Part shown: positions 53,400-64,000 of the stretch, piece after piece | How positions within the stretch are numbered: position 1 is the first letter of the stretch | How the letters are laid out: every line of letters starts with the position of its first letter | Assembly: GCA_037127255.1 (NCBI GenBank) | Contig: JBANSL010000014.1 | Coordinates: 64,495,646-64,559,645, forward strand | Length of the DNA: 64,000 nucleotides | Direction: 5' to 3' | Source of the DNA: Persicaria tinctoria | Lineage: Eukaryota; Streptophyta; Magnoliopsida; Caryophyllales; Polygonaceae | The notes under the pieces: model-generated | Seen by the model: only the letters and a program-made list of their open reading frames with translations | Databases searched by the model: none | Told to the model about the DNA's origin: nothing | Translations under genes and position numbers: made by a program

Positions 53400-55727
53400 A
53401 TGCAGAAACTTCCGCAGGAAGATTTCTCTCTCAAAGAGACCAAACCCCACCTCGGTGGTGGTAAGATGACTGGTGACAAACATACCAGCACTCATGACTT
53501 GGTGGAGCAGATGCAATACCTCTATGTCAGGGTTGTGAGGGCTAAGGAATTGCCAAGCATGGATGTCACCGGTGGTTGTGATCCTTATGTTGAAATAAAG
53601 CTCGGGAACTACAAGGGCACCACCAGACATTTCGAGAAGAAGACTAATCCTGAGTGGAATCAGGTGTTTGCCTTTTCCAAGGATCGGATCCAGGCGTCAT
53701 TCCTTGAGGTCACTGTCAAGGATAAGGATGTTATGAAGGATGATTTCATTGGTTGCGTGATATTTGATTTGAACGAGGTACCAAAACGTGTTCCGCCAGA
53801 TAGTCCTTTGGCTGCACAGTGGTATAGGCTTGAAGACAGGAAGGCAGGTAAGGCTAGGGGAGAGATCATGTTGGCTGTTTGGTGGGGTACCCAGGCTGAT
53901 GAGGCGTTTTCTGAAGCCTGGCATTCGGAAGCTGCAGCTGTTAGTGGAACAGATGCTCTTGCAAATATGCGTTCGAAGGTCTATCTCTCTCCTAAACTTT
54001 GGTATCTCAGGGTGAATGTGATTGAAGCGCAGGACTTGATCCCGACTGATAAGGGAAGGTTCCCAGAACTCTATGTGAAGGCTACACTTGGAAATCAGAT
54101 AATGAGAACAAGAATCTCACAGAGCAGAACTATCAACCCCATGTGGAATGAGGATTTGATGTTTGTTGTAGCTGAGCCTTTTGAAGAGCCCTTGATTTTG
54201 AGTGTGGAAGACAGAGTTGGACCTGGCAAGGATGAAACGTTGGGTAGGTGTGCAATTCCACTACAATATGTTGACAGACGGTTAGATCACAGGCCTATAA
54301 ACTCGAAATGGTTTAATCTTGAGAAACATGTTCATGTAGAAGGTGAAAAGAAGAAGGAAGTGAAGTTTGCTAGCAGGGTTCATATGAGGATTTCTTTGGA
54401 TGGTGGATATCATGTTCTTGATGAGTCTACACACTACAGCAGTGATCTTAGGCCAACAGCTAAGCAGTTGTGGAAGCCGAGTATTGGAGTTCTTGAATTG
54501 GGTATTCTCAGTGCACAAGGATTGATGCCCATGAAAGTGAAGGATGGCCGACAGTCAACAGATGCATACTGTGTTGCTAAATATGGGCAGAAATGGGTCA
54601 GAACGAGGACCATAATGGACAGTGCCAGCCCAAAATGGAATGAGCAATACACCTGGGAGGTTTTCGATCCTTGCACTGTTATCACTGTGGGAGTATTTGA
54701 CAACTGCCATTTACATGGAGGAGGAGATAAGGCAAATGGGGCCAGGGATTCTAGGATCGGTAAAGTAAGGATCCGCTTGTCTACTCTTGAAACCGACAGG
54801 GTATACACTCATTCTTACCCTCTATTAGTTCTGTATCCTAATGGAGTGAAAAAGATGGGAGAAATACAGTTGGCAGTTAGGTACACTTGTTCATCCTTGA
54901 TAAATATGATGCACATGTACTCTCATCCTTTGCTGCCCAAGATGCATTATATCCACCCCTTAACTATCAGTCAGCTCGATAGTTTGAGACACCAGGCCAC
55001 CCAGATCGTGTCAATGAGACTCACTCGTGCTGAGCCACCTTTGAGAAAGGAGGTAGTTGAATATATGCTGGATGTTGGGTCCCATATGTGGAGTATGAGA
55101 AGGAGCAAGGCTAACTTTTTCCGAATCATGGGAGTTCTGAGTGGGATAATTGCCGTTGGCAGATGGTTTGATCAGATATGCCACTGGAGGAATCCCATAA
55201 CTACAGTTCTGATACATATCTTGTTCTTTATACTGGTTATGTACCCAGAGCTTATCTTGCCAACTATCTTCCTCTACCTGTTCCTGATCGGGGTCTGGTA
55301 CTATAGGTGGAGGCCAAGGAATCCTCCCCACATGGATACCCGGCTCTCCCATGCTGATAACGCCCACCCTGATGAACTGAATGAAGAATTTGATACATTC
55401 CCTACCTCTGCTCCTCCTGATGTAATCAGGATGAGATATGACCGGTTAAGGAGCATAGCTGGGAGGATCCAAACAGTTGTCGGTGATTTAGCCACCCAAG
55501 GAGAGAGGCTGCAGTCTCTGCTTAGCTGGAGAGATCCCAGAGCCACCTCACTGTTTGTCGTTTTCTGCTTGGTTGCGGCTGTTGTTCTGTATGTGACACC
55601 ATTCCAGGTTGTGGCACTTCTAACTGGCTTTTACGTGCTCAGGCACCCAAGGTTTCGTCACAAGCTCCCATCAGTGCCCCTCAACTTCTTCAGGAGATTG
55701 CCCGCTCGGACAGATTCTATGTTGTAA
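53400..55727 (+). CDS. MCTP3: Multiple C2 domain and transmembrane region protein, MCTP3/4 (FT-interacting protein type), 775 aa
   Basis: One uninterrupted frame from ATG 53400 to TAA 55727, the usual structure and length of FTIP3/FTIP4-type MCTPs (about 773 aa). Three C2 domains start near residues 40 (YLYVRVVRAKELPSMD, with Asp residues in GGCDPYVEIKLG), 201 (YLRVNVIEAQDLIPTD) and 361 (GVLELGILSAQGLMPM). The C-terminal phosphoribosyltransferase-C region follows, with a hydrophobic hairpin near residues 600-636 (HILFFILVMYPELILPTIFL) and another near 716-747, ending FFRRLPARTDSML. MCTPs tether ER to plasma membrane, notably at plasmodesmata. FTIP3/4 affect trafficking of SHOOTMERISTEMLESS and FT. 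Its neighbour TBCCD1 supports orthology with At3g57880. Confidence 0.96.
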   Translation: MQKLPQEDFSLKETKPHLGGGKMTGDKHTSTHDLVEQMQYLYVRVVRAKELPSMDVTGGCDPYVEIKLGNYKGTTRHFEKKTNPEWNQVFAFSKDRIQASFLEVTVKDKDVMKDDFIGCVIFDLNEVPKRVPPDSPLAAQWYRLEDRKAGKARGEIMLAVWWGTQADEAFSEAWHSEAAAVSGTDALANMRSKVYLSPKLWYLRVNVIEAQDLIPTDKGRFPELYVKATLGNQIMRTRISQSRTINPMWNEDLMFVVAEPFEEPLILSVEDRVGPGKDETLGRCAIPLQYVDRRLDHRPINSKWFNLEKHVHVEGEKKKEVKFASRVHMRISLDGGYHVLDESTHYSSDLRPTAKQLWKPSIGVLELGILSAQGLMPMKVKDGRQSTDAYCVAKYGQKWVRTRTIMDSASPKWNEQYTWEVFDPCTVITVGVFDNCHLHGGGDKANGARDSRIGKVRIRLSTLETDRVYTHSYPLLVLYPNGVKKMGEIQLAVRYTCSSLINMMHMYSHPLLPKMHYIHPLTISQLDSLRHQATQIVSMRLTRAEPPLRKEVVEYMLDVGSHMWSMRRSKANFFRIMGVLSGIIAVGRWFDQICHWRNPITTVLIHILFFILVMYPELILPTIFLYLFLIGVWYYRWRPRNPPHMDTRLSHADNAHPDELNEEFDTFPTSAPPDVIRMRYDRLRSIAGRIQTVVGDLATQGERLQSLLSWRDPRATSLFVVFCLVAAVVLYVTPFQVVALLTGFYVLRHPRFRHKLPSVPLNFFRRLPARTDSML

Positions 55728-58700
55728 AAGCCCAGACGAATTCACCTGCAACTCCGTTTTCAGCCCGACTGCTGCTGGTATTCCTCCTTTTCCTTTCCTT
55801 GTGTAGAGGGATTTTATTAAAATGTTAGCTTGTTTTGACAAGCAGTGAATGTTGGATAATGGCCTTAAGATGTTAATTTCCGGAACAACTGTGTGGATTC
55901 TTGCGTGTGTTTTATGTAGGATTGATTTCTAGTATCTTTCTTGAATCAACTTTTGGGGTAATGAATCCATGTTCCTTGTTTATTTTGTGTTTTTATCTTC
56001 CTTCCATGCATATTTTTTGTTAGATGCAACTCTCCTCTATTAATCTGATCAAATCTTGCCTTTTGATGCCCTGCATTGTCCAGTTTTTTTTTTGTTTTTC
56101 CCCCATCCATTCATTATTTACAACAGCTGTTCAGATTCGTCAAAAATGAAGGTGTTTTTGTTGTATGATTTGGTGACACCCTAGCGGATATGGGGGAGTA
56201 TGTTTGAAATGGACATTGATGTGTGTTATATGTTTAAAATATGAGGAAAGATTAAATTAAGCCCAATATTTAAGGCTGATATTGCTTTGTTTATTGACTT
56301 CATTTTGAACCCTTATCTAGGAGAGACCAACTCAGTTGAAAGGTGTCTTGAAATTGACAAGGAGAAAATATTATACTAATACTTGTGGGAACCTGATGTA
56401 TTAATCTAATGATAATCTAAGATTAGTTGCTTTGAACTAGTGCTGGTTTGTTGGGAACAGATGGAGAGAAGTGGCCCCCGCCTGGTTTGTTGGGAACTAG
56501 TGCTGTTTTTTTTTCAAGGAAAAAAAAAGAAAAAGATTCGAAATATTAAACATGGTAACTAATGAATCGAGAGACTCGATTAACACAACTCCCATAGCGT
56601 AGAAGAAAATACCGAACAAACAACTGTGGAGTATTAGTTATAAAGATTGTTTTCATTTTATATTTTCTGGTGTTTCTAAAAGCAGAGCTCAGAGGATATG
56701 CAAAGGGAATAATTCTTTGACAATGACAGTGTTATAGCTTTATGCAAATTGTTTGAAGTTAACTGGCTGTCAACTTCAAGAAATTTGGTTTGTGTTTTTA
56801 CATGGACAGAATCTACAGATATGTATTCTTGCTGTTTTCCTGGATTTCTCGTTGGGCAATTGGCATTGGCAACCACAAACCCTTGATAGTTGATATGGCG
56901 TTCCTGTCAAATGAGTCGGTCCGAAACCAAAAAAAATAATAATCAGTTCTGGTACTAGTTCACCTCTGCTTTCTGTTCTCCTGAATCGAGATGCCGTGTG
57001 AGTCTCCTGATTCTTTCGTACTCTCAACATTCGCAATCTATCAACGGATCATCCACGCGAGTCGATGATGTGTTGTGATATTTTAAGCTTGAGCCATGGC
57101 CCATTCCTCATGGTTTGGTTTGCATTTCCTTTCCATGTGATGTATCAATGTATGATGCCTCCGTCCACCTCTCAAATTATTAGATAATGATTTTCTGGCA
57201 TTTCGTCAACTTCCATCTAAGTTTGTCCCAATTAGGACTCGTTTGAACGCGAGAAGTTAATTTCTCAAAAATTACAATTCTTGATGATAATTGAGAATAC
57301 TCCCTCTCTTTTGTAGGAATTGAACTTTTTAGAAAGTTAAATTCTTAATTATTTTTTTCTTTCAACAAAAAGAGTAACTAAACGCATACAATTAATCCAA
57401 CTTTGTAGGGATTCATTGTACTTTCCATCTCCCAAAGTTGTATTCAGTACATGCAGCCATGCAGGGTACCCCAAACAGCCAAGCTTCAACCTACTTTCCA
57501 ATTTTACCTTCCCTTATGGCCCAAACTGGTTGTATGGTTTGGGCCCATCCTTTTAATTGGGCTGAACTCTCAGCCCGTTTGATTTACTGTTAATGTGTGT
57601 TGAGAAAAATGGATGAACTCTTTAAATCCTGTACTCGAATATTTCAAGTTTGTCAAGGTTTAAATTTGATGGAAACTACAACTTCCGTGCTATGACGCGA
57701 TTTTTTAAAAAATCTAATTTTATCAATATAGAAAATTAATATTATAAAATATTAATAAAAGTTAGGATAAAAATCATAAAATTTATTATTATAAAATATC
57801 TTATAAATAATTTCATAATTTTTTAAAAATCTTCTTTAAAGTAGCATATATAGATATGAATATTTGAAATTAATCTTATTGGTCAGTAAAATAATAATAA
57901 TATCCTGTTCAAAAAAATAATTTATTTAAAGAGAAAATAAATGTGATCGATTTAGATTGAATTTAATGTTTTGAATTAAGCCCAATCAGTAAATGTATTA
58001 AAAAAAAATGTGAATAATTTAAAGAGATAAATGAGAGAATTGAAAAAATAAAAATAAAAGAAAAAAGGAGTAAAATAAAAATCGAAATAGAAAAATGTAA
58101 TTGGTTGAAATCCCTAAAATGAAGGTAGTATTGATACATAAGTGTAAAATCTTCTCAATTAAGAATATATATAAATATAAATATAAATATAGATTCATAT
58201 GTGATGGATCACTTTATCAAATTAAGAATATATATAAATATAAATATAAAGATAGACACTATATTTACTTTTTGTATTAGAGAAGGTGAATTTCTATTTT
58301 ATAATATAAAAACAAAAAACCCCAACACTACTAACTACTAAGATTAGCAAAATTGGAAAAATTTGACGTTGATTTTAGTGTTGGTTGATCGAAAATGGAT
58401 TAGTAGGGTTGGTTTTAAACTTTATTTTATCTGAATATATATGTGTGTGTGATTTAAACTTCTTTTAGGCTTCTTAGACTTGAAAAGTAAATAATTTATT
58501 CACAAGTCAGGCTCAAACTTTAGATTTTGGTTTAACATTTCTCTAACCTATACCTTAAAAGGCATATATTGTTTACTAAAAAAAAAAGGCATATATTGAA
58601 TATGCATATTTATTTAGCACTCTAATTATTAATGATGTAAAATAGTTCTTGTTTGATGATAAATAAATCGGTCAATCACATTGCAGTCTTATTTTGAAAG

Positions 58701-58860
58701 ATTTAATTCATTCCTAAAAATAAACGTTTAATTTATTATGTCCTTAAACCATACTCCATATGTTAGAAAAATATATATATATATATATATATATAGAAAG
58801 CGTAAAATGTGGGCAATTTCTGCCGACCACATAATATAAGAACATGCAGCCTACATCCCA
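55728..58860. other. Intergenic region downstream of MCTP
   Basis: Probable 3'UTR to about 56050. Beyond it the DNA becomes progressively AT-rich with no credible gene. A repeated motif ATTAAGAATATATATAAATATAAATATAAA occurs at 58158 and 58220 in part. An (AT)n run lies at 58763-58794. Confidence 0.5.
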
Positions 58861-58877
58861 ATATAATTCGAGTCCCA

Positions 58878-58879
<2 letters not shown>

Positions 58880-58930
<51 letters not shown>
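58880..58930. repeat. Long (TA)n microsatellite
   Basis: About 25 TA units without interruption. Confidence 0.95.
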
Positions 58931-58933
<3 letters not shown>

Positions 58934-59361
58934 AGCCTTCCGTTTGATAATATAAAGTTGTTAGAATAGTTAAAGTTAATATGTCAAATAGACGCTAAAT
59001 CTTTTTTTTTTTATTATAAACTAGTAAGATATGTGATAAATTTATCTAATAACATAGCTAATACAAATTATAAGTAATAAAGAGGATTAGGGATAATATA
59101 TTTGTGAATATAAAAAATAAAAACTTCAAATTTTTTGATATGAATAGTTATTGAAAATCATAATCCATAAACTCATTGAAGGTTAGTATTATTTTAAATT
59201 TATTTAGAACTATATAATACGGAGTATTAAAATAAAAAAACCCTGAAAAGCAATTAATTTTCCCAAACAGAACCTAGTCTTTTTTTCTCACGGAAAATAT
59301 GATATATTGTATTTACATATTACAAATCCGCTACAAAATTGGATCAAAACAATAACCAAAT

Positions 59362-59610
59362 TACTCCGTAGTAAATACATATTTAGAAATAAGTGGCATT
59401 TTATTTTTAGCACGTTTTTAAGAGCTAAAAACTATATAAAATATCAAATTTTTAATTATTATTTTTTATATAATTTTATACTTACTACTTATAAGTTTAA
59501 AATTATTTTTAAAAAATAAAAAAAATTAATATTTTATATAATTTTTAGATTTTTAAAAAAAGTGCAAAAAAGTCAAACATCACTTATTTCTGAATGGAGA
59601 AAGTATATAG
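59362..59610. mobile_element. Stowaway-like AT-rich MITE
   Basis: Left end TACTCCGTAGTAAATACA with AGAAATAAGTGGCATTT, right end AACATCACTTATTTCTG and GGAGAAAGTA in inverted order. AT-rich interior. Same layout as the neighbour at 59691. Confidence 0.6.
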
Positions 59611-59690
59611 GTACAACTAATTAAAATACCATAGCATATTAACATATTTGATCTTTCAAATCTCTAACTTTCAAAAAAATAATAAAATAC

Positions 59691-59905
59691 TACTTCATTT
59701 GTAAATAGGTGACTTTTTTCAATTAATGCACGTTTTTGAAACATGGTAAAAATTATATGACATCAATTTTTAAAAAATAATATCATATTTATTAGTAATG
59801 AGAATAATATTTTTTTAAAAAAATTAAATATTATATATAGTTTTTACAATTATAAAAAAAAGTACATAAATTAAAAAAATCACTTATTTATAAATAGAAT
59901 AAATA
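59691..59905. mobile_element. Stowaway-like AT-rich MITE
   Basis: Left end TACTTCATTTGTAAATAGGTG with TTTTTTCAATTAATGCACG; right end AAAAAAATCACTTATTTATAA in inverted order. Older, more diverged than the element at 59362. Confidence 0.5.
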
Positions 59906-60406
59906 TAAAGTAATGAGAGCATAATAGTTAAAACTAATTAAAATACTTATCAATTTGCAAAAGAGTACACTACTTTATCTAAGTTGGAATTCCATCCAAA
60001 GAAAACATAGTGGCGGTTAAAATCAAAGAAACGTCAAGAGCGTTAGTTGCAAATTGCAACTAAGACTAATTATAAGAAACAAACAAATAAATAAGGGTTT
60101 CGGTAACATCAAGAAAATATATAAAAAAAGAGAATGCATATCGTGTAGTTGACCAAATGAGATTAACTTATATTGTCAACTAATTAAAAAAATAATTTAA
60201 TGTGGAAAACTAGTTGTTCAAGTATAAAATTTCAAAACTAATTTTAATTAATCCACATGATAATCGATGTGTTGATTATCTAAATGGTACCGATTGGTAC
60301 ATGTATAGAGTATAGAGTAGGTGGGCCTGACGACCATTGCACATCAAGGAGCGGCCCTTTACCACACAGTGTTAACCACCCTATATTAGTCCGGTCCGCT
60401 TATTAT

Positions 60407-60779
60407 GAGTGTAGATCCTCTACAACACTCGGTGCACCCTACGGTGCACCACGAAATTATTTCGGGTATAATTTTACATTAAAAAAATTTAAAAAAAAAT
60501 ATTTACATTCCACGTACTTATATTTATATGTTTATAAACTTTTTTTTGGGAAAAATCATGTTTTAAAAAAACATAAAATTTATTTTCTAATATAATTGAT
60601 CTTTTAATTTTATATTTTTTTAAAATGAATTTTTTTACAATAAAAGTTTATAAACATATAAATTTAAGTATGTGGAATATAAATATATATTTTTTTAATT
60701 TTTTTAATGTAAAATTATACCCGAAATAATTTCGTGGTGCACCGTAGGGTGCACCGGGTGTTGTAGAGGATCCACACTC
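60407..60779. mobile_element. Mutator-type MITE with long terminal inverted repeats (373 bp, 9-bp target-site duplication)
   Basis: Flanks GCTTATTAT at 60398-60406 and 60780-60788 are exact. The left arm (GAGTGTAGATCCTCTACAAC, GGTGCACCCTACGGTGCACC, AATTATTTCGGGTATAATTT) is mirrored by the right arm for about 85 bp with very few differences. The whole element can therefore fold into one hairpin with an AT-rich centre. Each arm contains the smaller palindrome GGTGCACCCTACGGTGCACC. No coding sequence. Confidence 0.93.
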
Positions 60780-61216
60780 GCTTATTATCCTTTTCATTTT
60801 CTACCTTTTTGTTTTAAAGCACCTCCGTACGAAATCATGAAGGAGTAAGGGTCCGTTTGGCAATGTAAGTAGCTTTTCGGAGCTTTTGATTTTAATATTT
60901 TATAGTTTTAAATAAGTTAAATATAAGATTTAAATTTTATTAGTTTTTGAAATTGGATTTTCAACGGCTATTCACCGTAAGCTTTTCAGAATTATATTCA
61001 TTTTCTTCTATCTGATGAGCTAGTTTGCATCAACTACTCTGTCAGCTTGGTTACCAAACATCTTACTAGCTTCTGAAAGCTCTAATTTAACATATATTTA
61101 ACACACTTAATCCATCAGCTATTCAGCTTCATCTATCCTATCAGCTTCAGCTACCCCATCATCTTTGTTTTACCAAACTAACCCTAAACCACAACCTCGA
61201 TTACTAGATTATCACT

Positions 61217-61448
61217 GCTCCATCCGTTCGACAAAACATGTTATTTTAGGGTGTTATTTTTTTTCAAATAAGTATTTTGCACTTTACTTTATAAAAATGC
61301 CCTTAATATGATTGATGGTTTGTTAGTTTTAGTTTTCGATAAAGTTTAAAAGGAGAGTAATAATTGAGGGTAAATTAGTACATTTGTTAATTGCTTTAAA
61401 ACTTGTGAAAGAAGCTAAAATGACATGTTTTACCGAACGGAGAGAGTA
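61217..61448. mobile_element. Stowaway-like MITE
   Basis: Left end CTCCATCCGTTCGACAAAAC with ATGTTATTTTAG is mirrored by CTAAAATGACATGTTTTACC and GAACGGAGAGAGTA on the right. Good inverted ends, target site not clear. Confidence 0.75.
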
Positions 61449-61464
61449 TTGAGCACTTGAACAA

Positions 61465-61797
61465 TCTTGAGAAAACGGTATCCAATATACCATAAAATTG
61501 CCCCTGGTAAAAGTAACCCCCCCCCCTCCCCTCCCAAATTTGCAGATGTAGCAAATTGTCCATTTTATTTTTTTGCAGAAATAATAGGTAACCAAGACCC
61601 ATAAATTCAGGTTGCACATGGGGAAAATAGGGAAAAAGAAAAGAAGTAGGAGAAGGAAGAAGGAGAAGTGGAGGCCTGAAGCTGAGGGCGGCGCTCATGG
61701 TGGCATCTCGGAGACAACCATGGTGTCTGAAGAAGGAAAAAAAAGAAAAAAAAAGAAGGTGAAGGAAGAAGGAGAAGTGGAGGCCTGAGGCTGAGGG
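61465..61797. repeat. Dispersed repeat with a short internal tandem duplication
   Basis: The AT-rich start (TATCCAATATACC, CCAAATTTGCAG) resembles 3890-4010. The GC-rich part contains GGAAGAAGGAGAAGTGGAGG twice (61653 and 61760) and continues after the nested hAT-type MITE at 62275. Class unknown. Confidence 0.5.
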
Positions 61798-62274
61798 TAG
61801 GGTTATTACTTGAGCCGAGTAGCTCGAGCTCGGCTTGGGCTCGACTCGGAAAAAGCTCGACTCGGACTCGCTCGAATTAAATATGAACCAAGCTTGAGTA
61901 GAATTCTGAACTCGAGCTCGGCTCGAGTAGCTCGTATAGCTCATTTTATGGGTGAAATTACAGTTCTCCCCCTATGTTTTATTTAACCCCATGTAAATAG
62001 GTTTTATTTAACCCCTTGTAAGTAGGGCGTATATCTCGTTTCGTAGGTGAAATTACAGTTCTGTCCCTAGATTTTATTTAACCTCTTCTTCTAAAGAGTC
62101 TGTCAGCCGCTTTGCCTTTTGGACTCCATTCACTTTGAATCACAGATCTACATTTTGTGAGTAGCTCGAGCTCGAATCGAGAAAACGAGGCTCGAACTCG
62201 AGCTCGGCTCGTTTGTAAACGAGCCAAGCTTGAACACCCACTACTCGAGCTCGTTAGCTCGTATATCAACCCTA
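61798..62274. mobile_element. hAT-type MITE (477 bp, 8-bp target-site duplication)
   Basis: Flanks GCTGAGGG at 61790-61797 and 62275-62282. Ends TAGGGTTATTAC and TATCAACCCTA are inverted. The interior is rich in AGCTCGAGCTCGGCTC phrases in both directions, like the element at 31194. No coding capacity. Confidence 0.87.
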
Positions 62275-62282
62275 GCTGAGGG

Positions 62283-63050
62283 CGGTGGGGTGGAGGGCGA
62301 CACTCGTGGTGGCTCTAGGCGGCTAGTGCGGCGGCCCTCCCGAAAGCTTGAACGGTGGCGGCGCTCTTGGTGGCTTCCCTATTCTAATTAAGTTCCGCGA
62401 CAGTATCCTCTACCTCTTATGCCCATTGGGCTTGGCCCAATTAACTCCGACTTTTTCGCGTCCGTTATGGGATGACTACTACTTCCCATTGACATAGACA
62501 AGTGTTCAATCCCTTCATGCTCCTTCTTCACATTTACACCGCCTATTCTTTTCTTAAACATTGTCGCACATCTTTAGTTCCCTTCAACAAATGCTCAATT
62601 CTTAGAATGACTAGTTTTGTTCACTCTTCACTTCAACTCACAATAGGACTTTTATAACACATAAGATTCTGCAACGTTCATGGTCTACCACACGAACCTT
62701 CACTGGAATGTATCCTTTCACTAGGACATATACCTTTGTCGACATCATTAGTTCCTTTAATGTCACATGCACTCAAATTTTTTCATGCTTCTCTTATGTG
62801 TCCTTCATAGTTAATTCCTTAAACCGAAACTTCTTCTACACTTCATCGTATAGTTCCTTCACTTGTATACCTTCCAATGAAATCTTCTCTAGTTTTCTTT
62901 CACGAGATCCAAGTTGTCTTTATGATCAATCTTCTTATCTCGAGTTCCCTTGCTAAGTTTATTTCATGTTTTTCGGCATAGCACTTGGCAAACACATACG
63001 ACCTTGTTTCTTTGGTTTGTCTGTTGTCATCAAAACACTTTAGGTTTTAG
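62283..63050. other. Intergenic region
   Basis: The continuation of the GC-rich dispersed repeat runs to about 62400. It is followed by a C/T-rich stretch (62500-62960) with frames that show no homology I can name. Confidence 0.45.
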
Positions 63051-63059
63051 AAAAGGATT

Positions 63060-64000
63060 AATAGAATCCCAACACTGGTTGACCTAGCCGAAGACGTGTG
63101 TGCAAAAGGACCACTCGACATGCTGAAGGAGTTGTAGGATGCCCGCGATGCTCATCTTGATCTCCCAAGGGAACTTTCACTTGCCAGAGATGCTCATGAT
63201 GGTCTCTTGTTTCAACAAGGCTTTACTGGAGCGCTAATGCTTCAACCATTAAAGAGGATGCATCACCTCAAAAGAAGCTACCGGAGGCCATAATAGAGTC
63301 GGTGACATCCCAGATGACAATCACAATTATAGCATACCCTGACGGGAGCTTGGACCCATCAAAATTGATTTTGAAGTGTTACACTATAGGGCTTTTCCAC
63401 CTTATGTTTTTCTTTTTCCTCGGTAGTTTATGTGGGTGTGTGGTTATCGTGTTCGTATTTTCCTAAAAGACTGTTTGGAGTCGTTTAGTTGTTGTATGAG
63501 CTGTCGTATATACATTTCCTATTTCTTGTTGTCTGCAAAATTATCATCGTTGAAAGTTACTTTATTCTTGATTGTCCAAATACCCCATATCAAAGAGTAG
63601 CCAAGTTTGATTTTTTTAGACGAGCAAAAATATCATTTGTAATTTGTTTGATCGTTTGATAAGTTACGATATGAAGTTAGTCGTTGTGTTATCAATCTTT
63701 GAAAGACGTTGTATCGTGTGAGTGCACCTTGTAAATAGATGGGTTGCGTCTTCATCAGATTGGTTGCATAATGTACAAGACAAGAAAACCACAACTCCTT
63801 TTTTAACTAGTCTCGTTTTTATTCGGGTTCCATTCATAACAAGTTTCCACATGAAAATTTTCACATTTAGAAGACACTCAATTCCTTAGATCTAAGCAAG
63901 TACGTACTTTCTTGATTTCTGTAGTTCCCTATGATTTTGTCAAGGGTTGATGTTGTAAACCAGTTTTTGTCTCCTAACCCTCTAGCAAAGTTGGTCTTCA
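63060..64000 (-). mobile_element. L1-type LINE fragment running off the right edge
   Basis: The minus strand reads a zf-RVT block at 63664-63864 (KIFMWKLVMNGTRIKTRLVK, CTLCNQSDEDATHLFTRC). A weak FGIWTIKNKVTF-like segment follows near 63590, then RNase H traces from about 63400 to 63150 (INFDGSKLPSGYA, SSLMVEALAL) with stops. RT would lie to the right of the window. Confidence 0.75.

Overview
This is a nuclear segment of a flowering plant, most likely a eudicot. The reasons are multi-exon genes with GT/AG introns, an AT-rich background, chloroplast-targeted proteins, and plant-type Copia, L1 and RTE retroelements with many MITEs. The protein sequences look asterid/Lamiales-like, but I hold that only weakly.

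Six host genes can be supported. From left to right they are: (1) a PAP/fibrillin gene of PAP11 type on the minus strand, with its last exon off the left edge (330-3014); (2) a small two-exon conserved protein of unknown function (12020-12548); (3) STR10, a chloroplast rhodanese-like protein with six exons (13216-15061); (4) a METTL13-type methyltransferase with 16 exons (23771-29558); (5) TBCCD1, a TBCC-domain protein with nine exons (45609-50379); (6) MCTP3/4 (FTIP-type), a C2-domain membrane protein with an uninterrupted CDS and a 5'UTR intron (53400-55727). All exon joins given were checked for reading phase. TBCCD1 and MCTP lie side by side, as At3g57890 and At3g57880 do in Arabidopsis. 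The other genes have no evident functional link; several serve the chloroplast.

The rest is largely a layered transposon landscape. 3.2-11.3 kb: a tRNA-Ala pseudogene without its anticodon arm, then a decayed Copia element split by an L1 fragment. 15.5-22.7 kb: two RTE-type LINE insertions, two copies of a GC-rich polyadenylated retroposon, and a young L1 with an 885-codon intact RT/RNase H frame. 29.8-45.2 kb: paired Mutator-type MITEs, a hAT-type MITE nested in a retroposon, decayed L1s, a second MITE family, a head-to-head retroposon pair, and a foldback element. 56-64 kb: AT-rich DNA, a long-TIR Mutator-type MITE, Stowaway-like elements, a second hAT-type MITE and a partial L1.

The best candidate for something undescribed is the GC-rich non-autonomous retroposon family (copies at 16.3, 18.5, 31.2, 40.0 and 42.2 kb). 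It has a poly(A) tail, 14-17 bp target-site duplications and no conserved ORF. Its 3' end is built of three small stem-loops that keep pairing through compensatory changes. An internal GGGCCC palindrome has grown into a 22-bp minisatellite in one copy.
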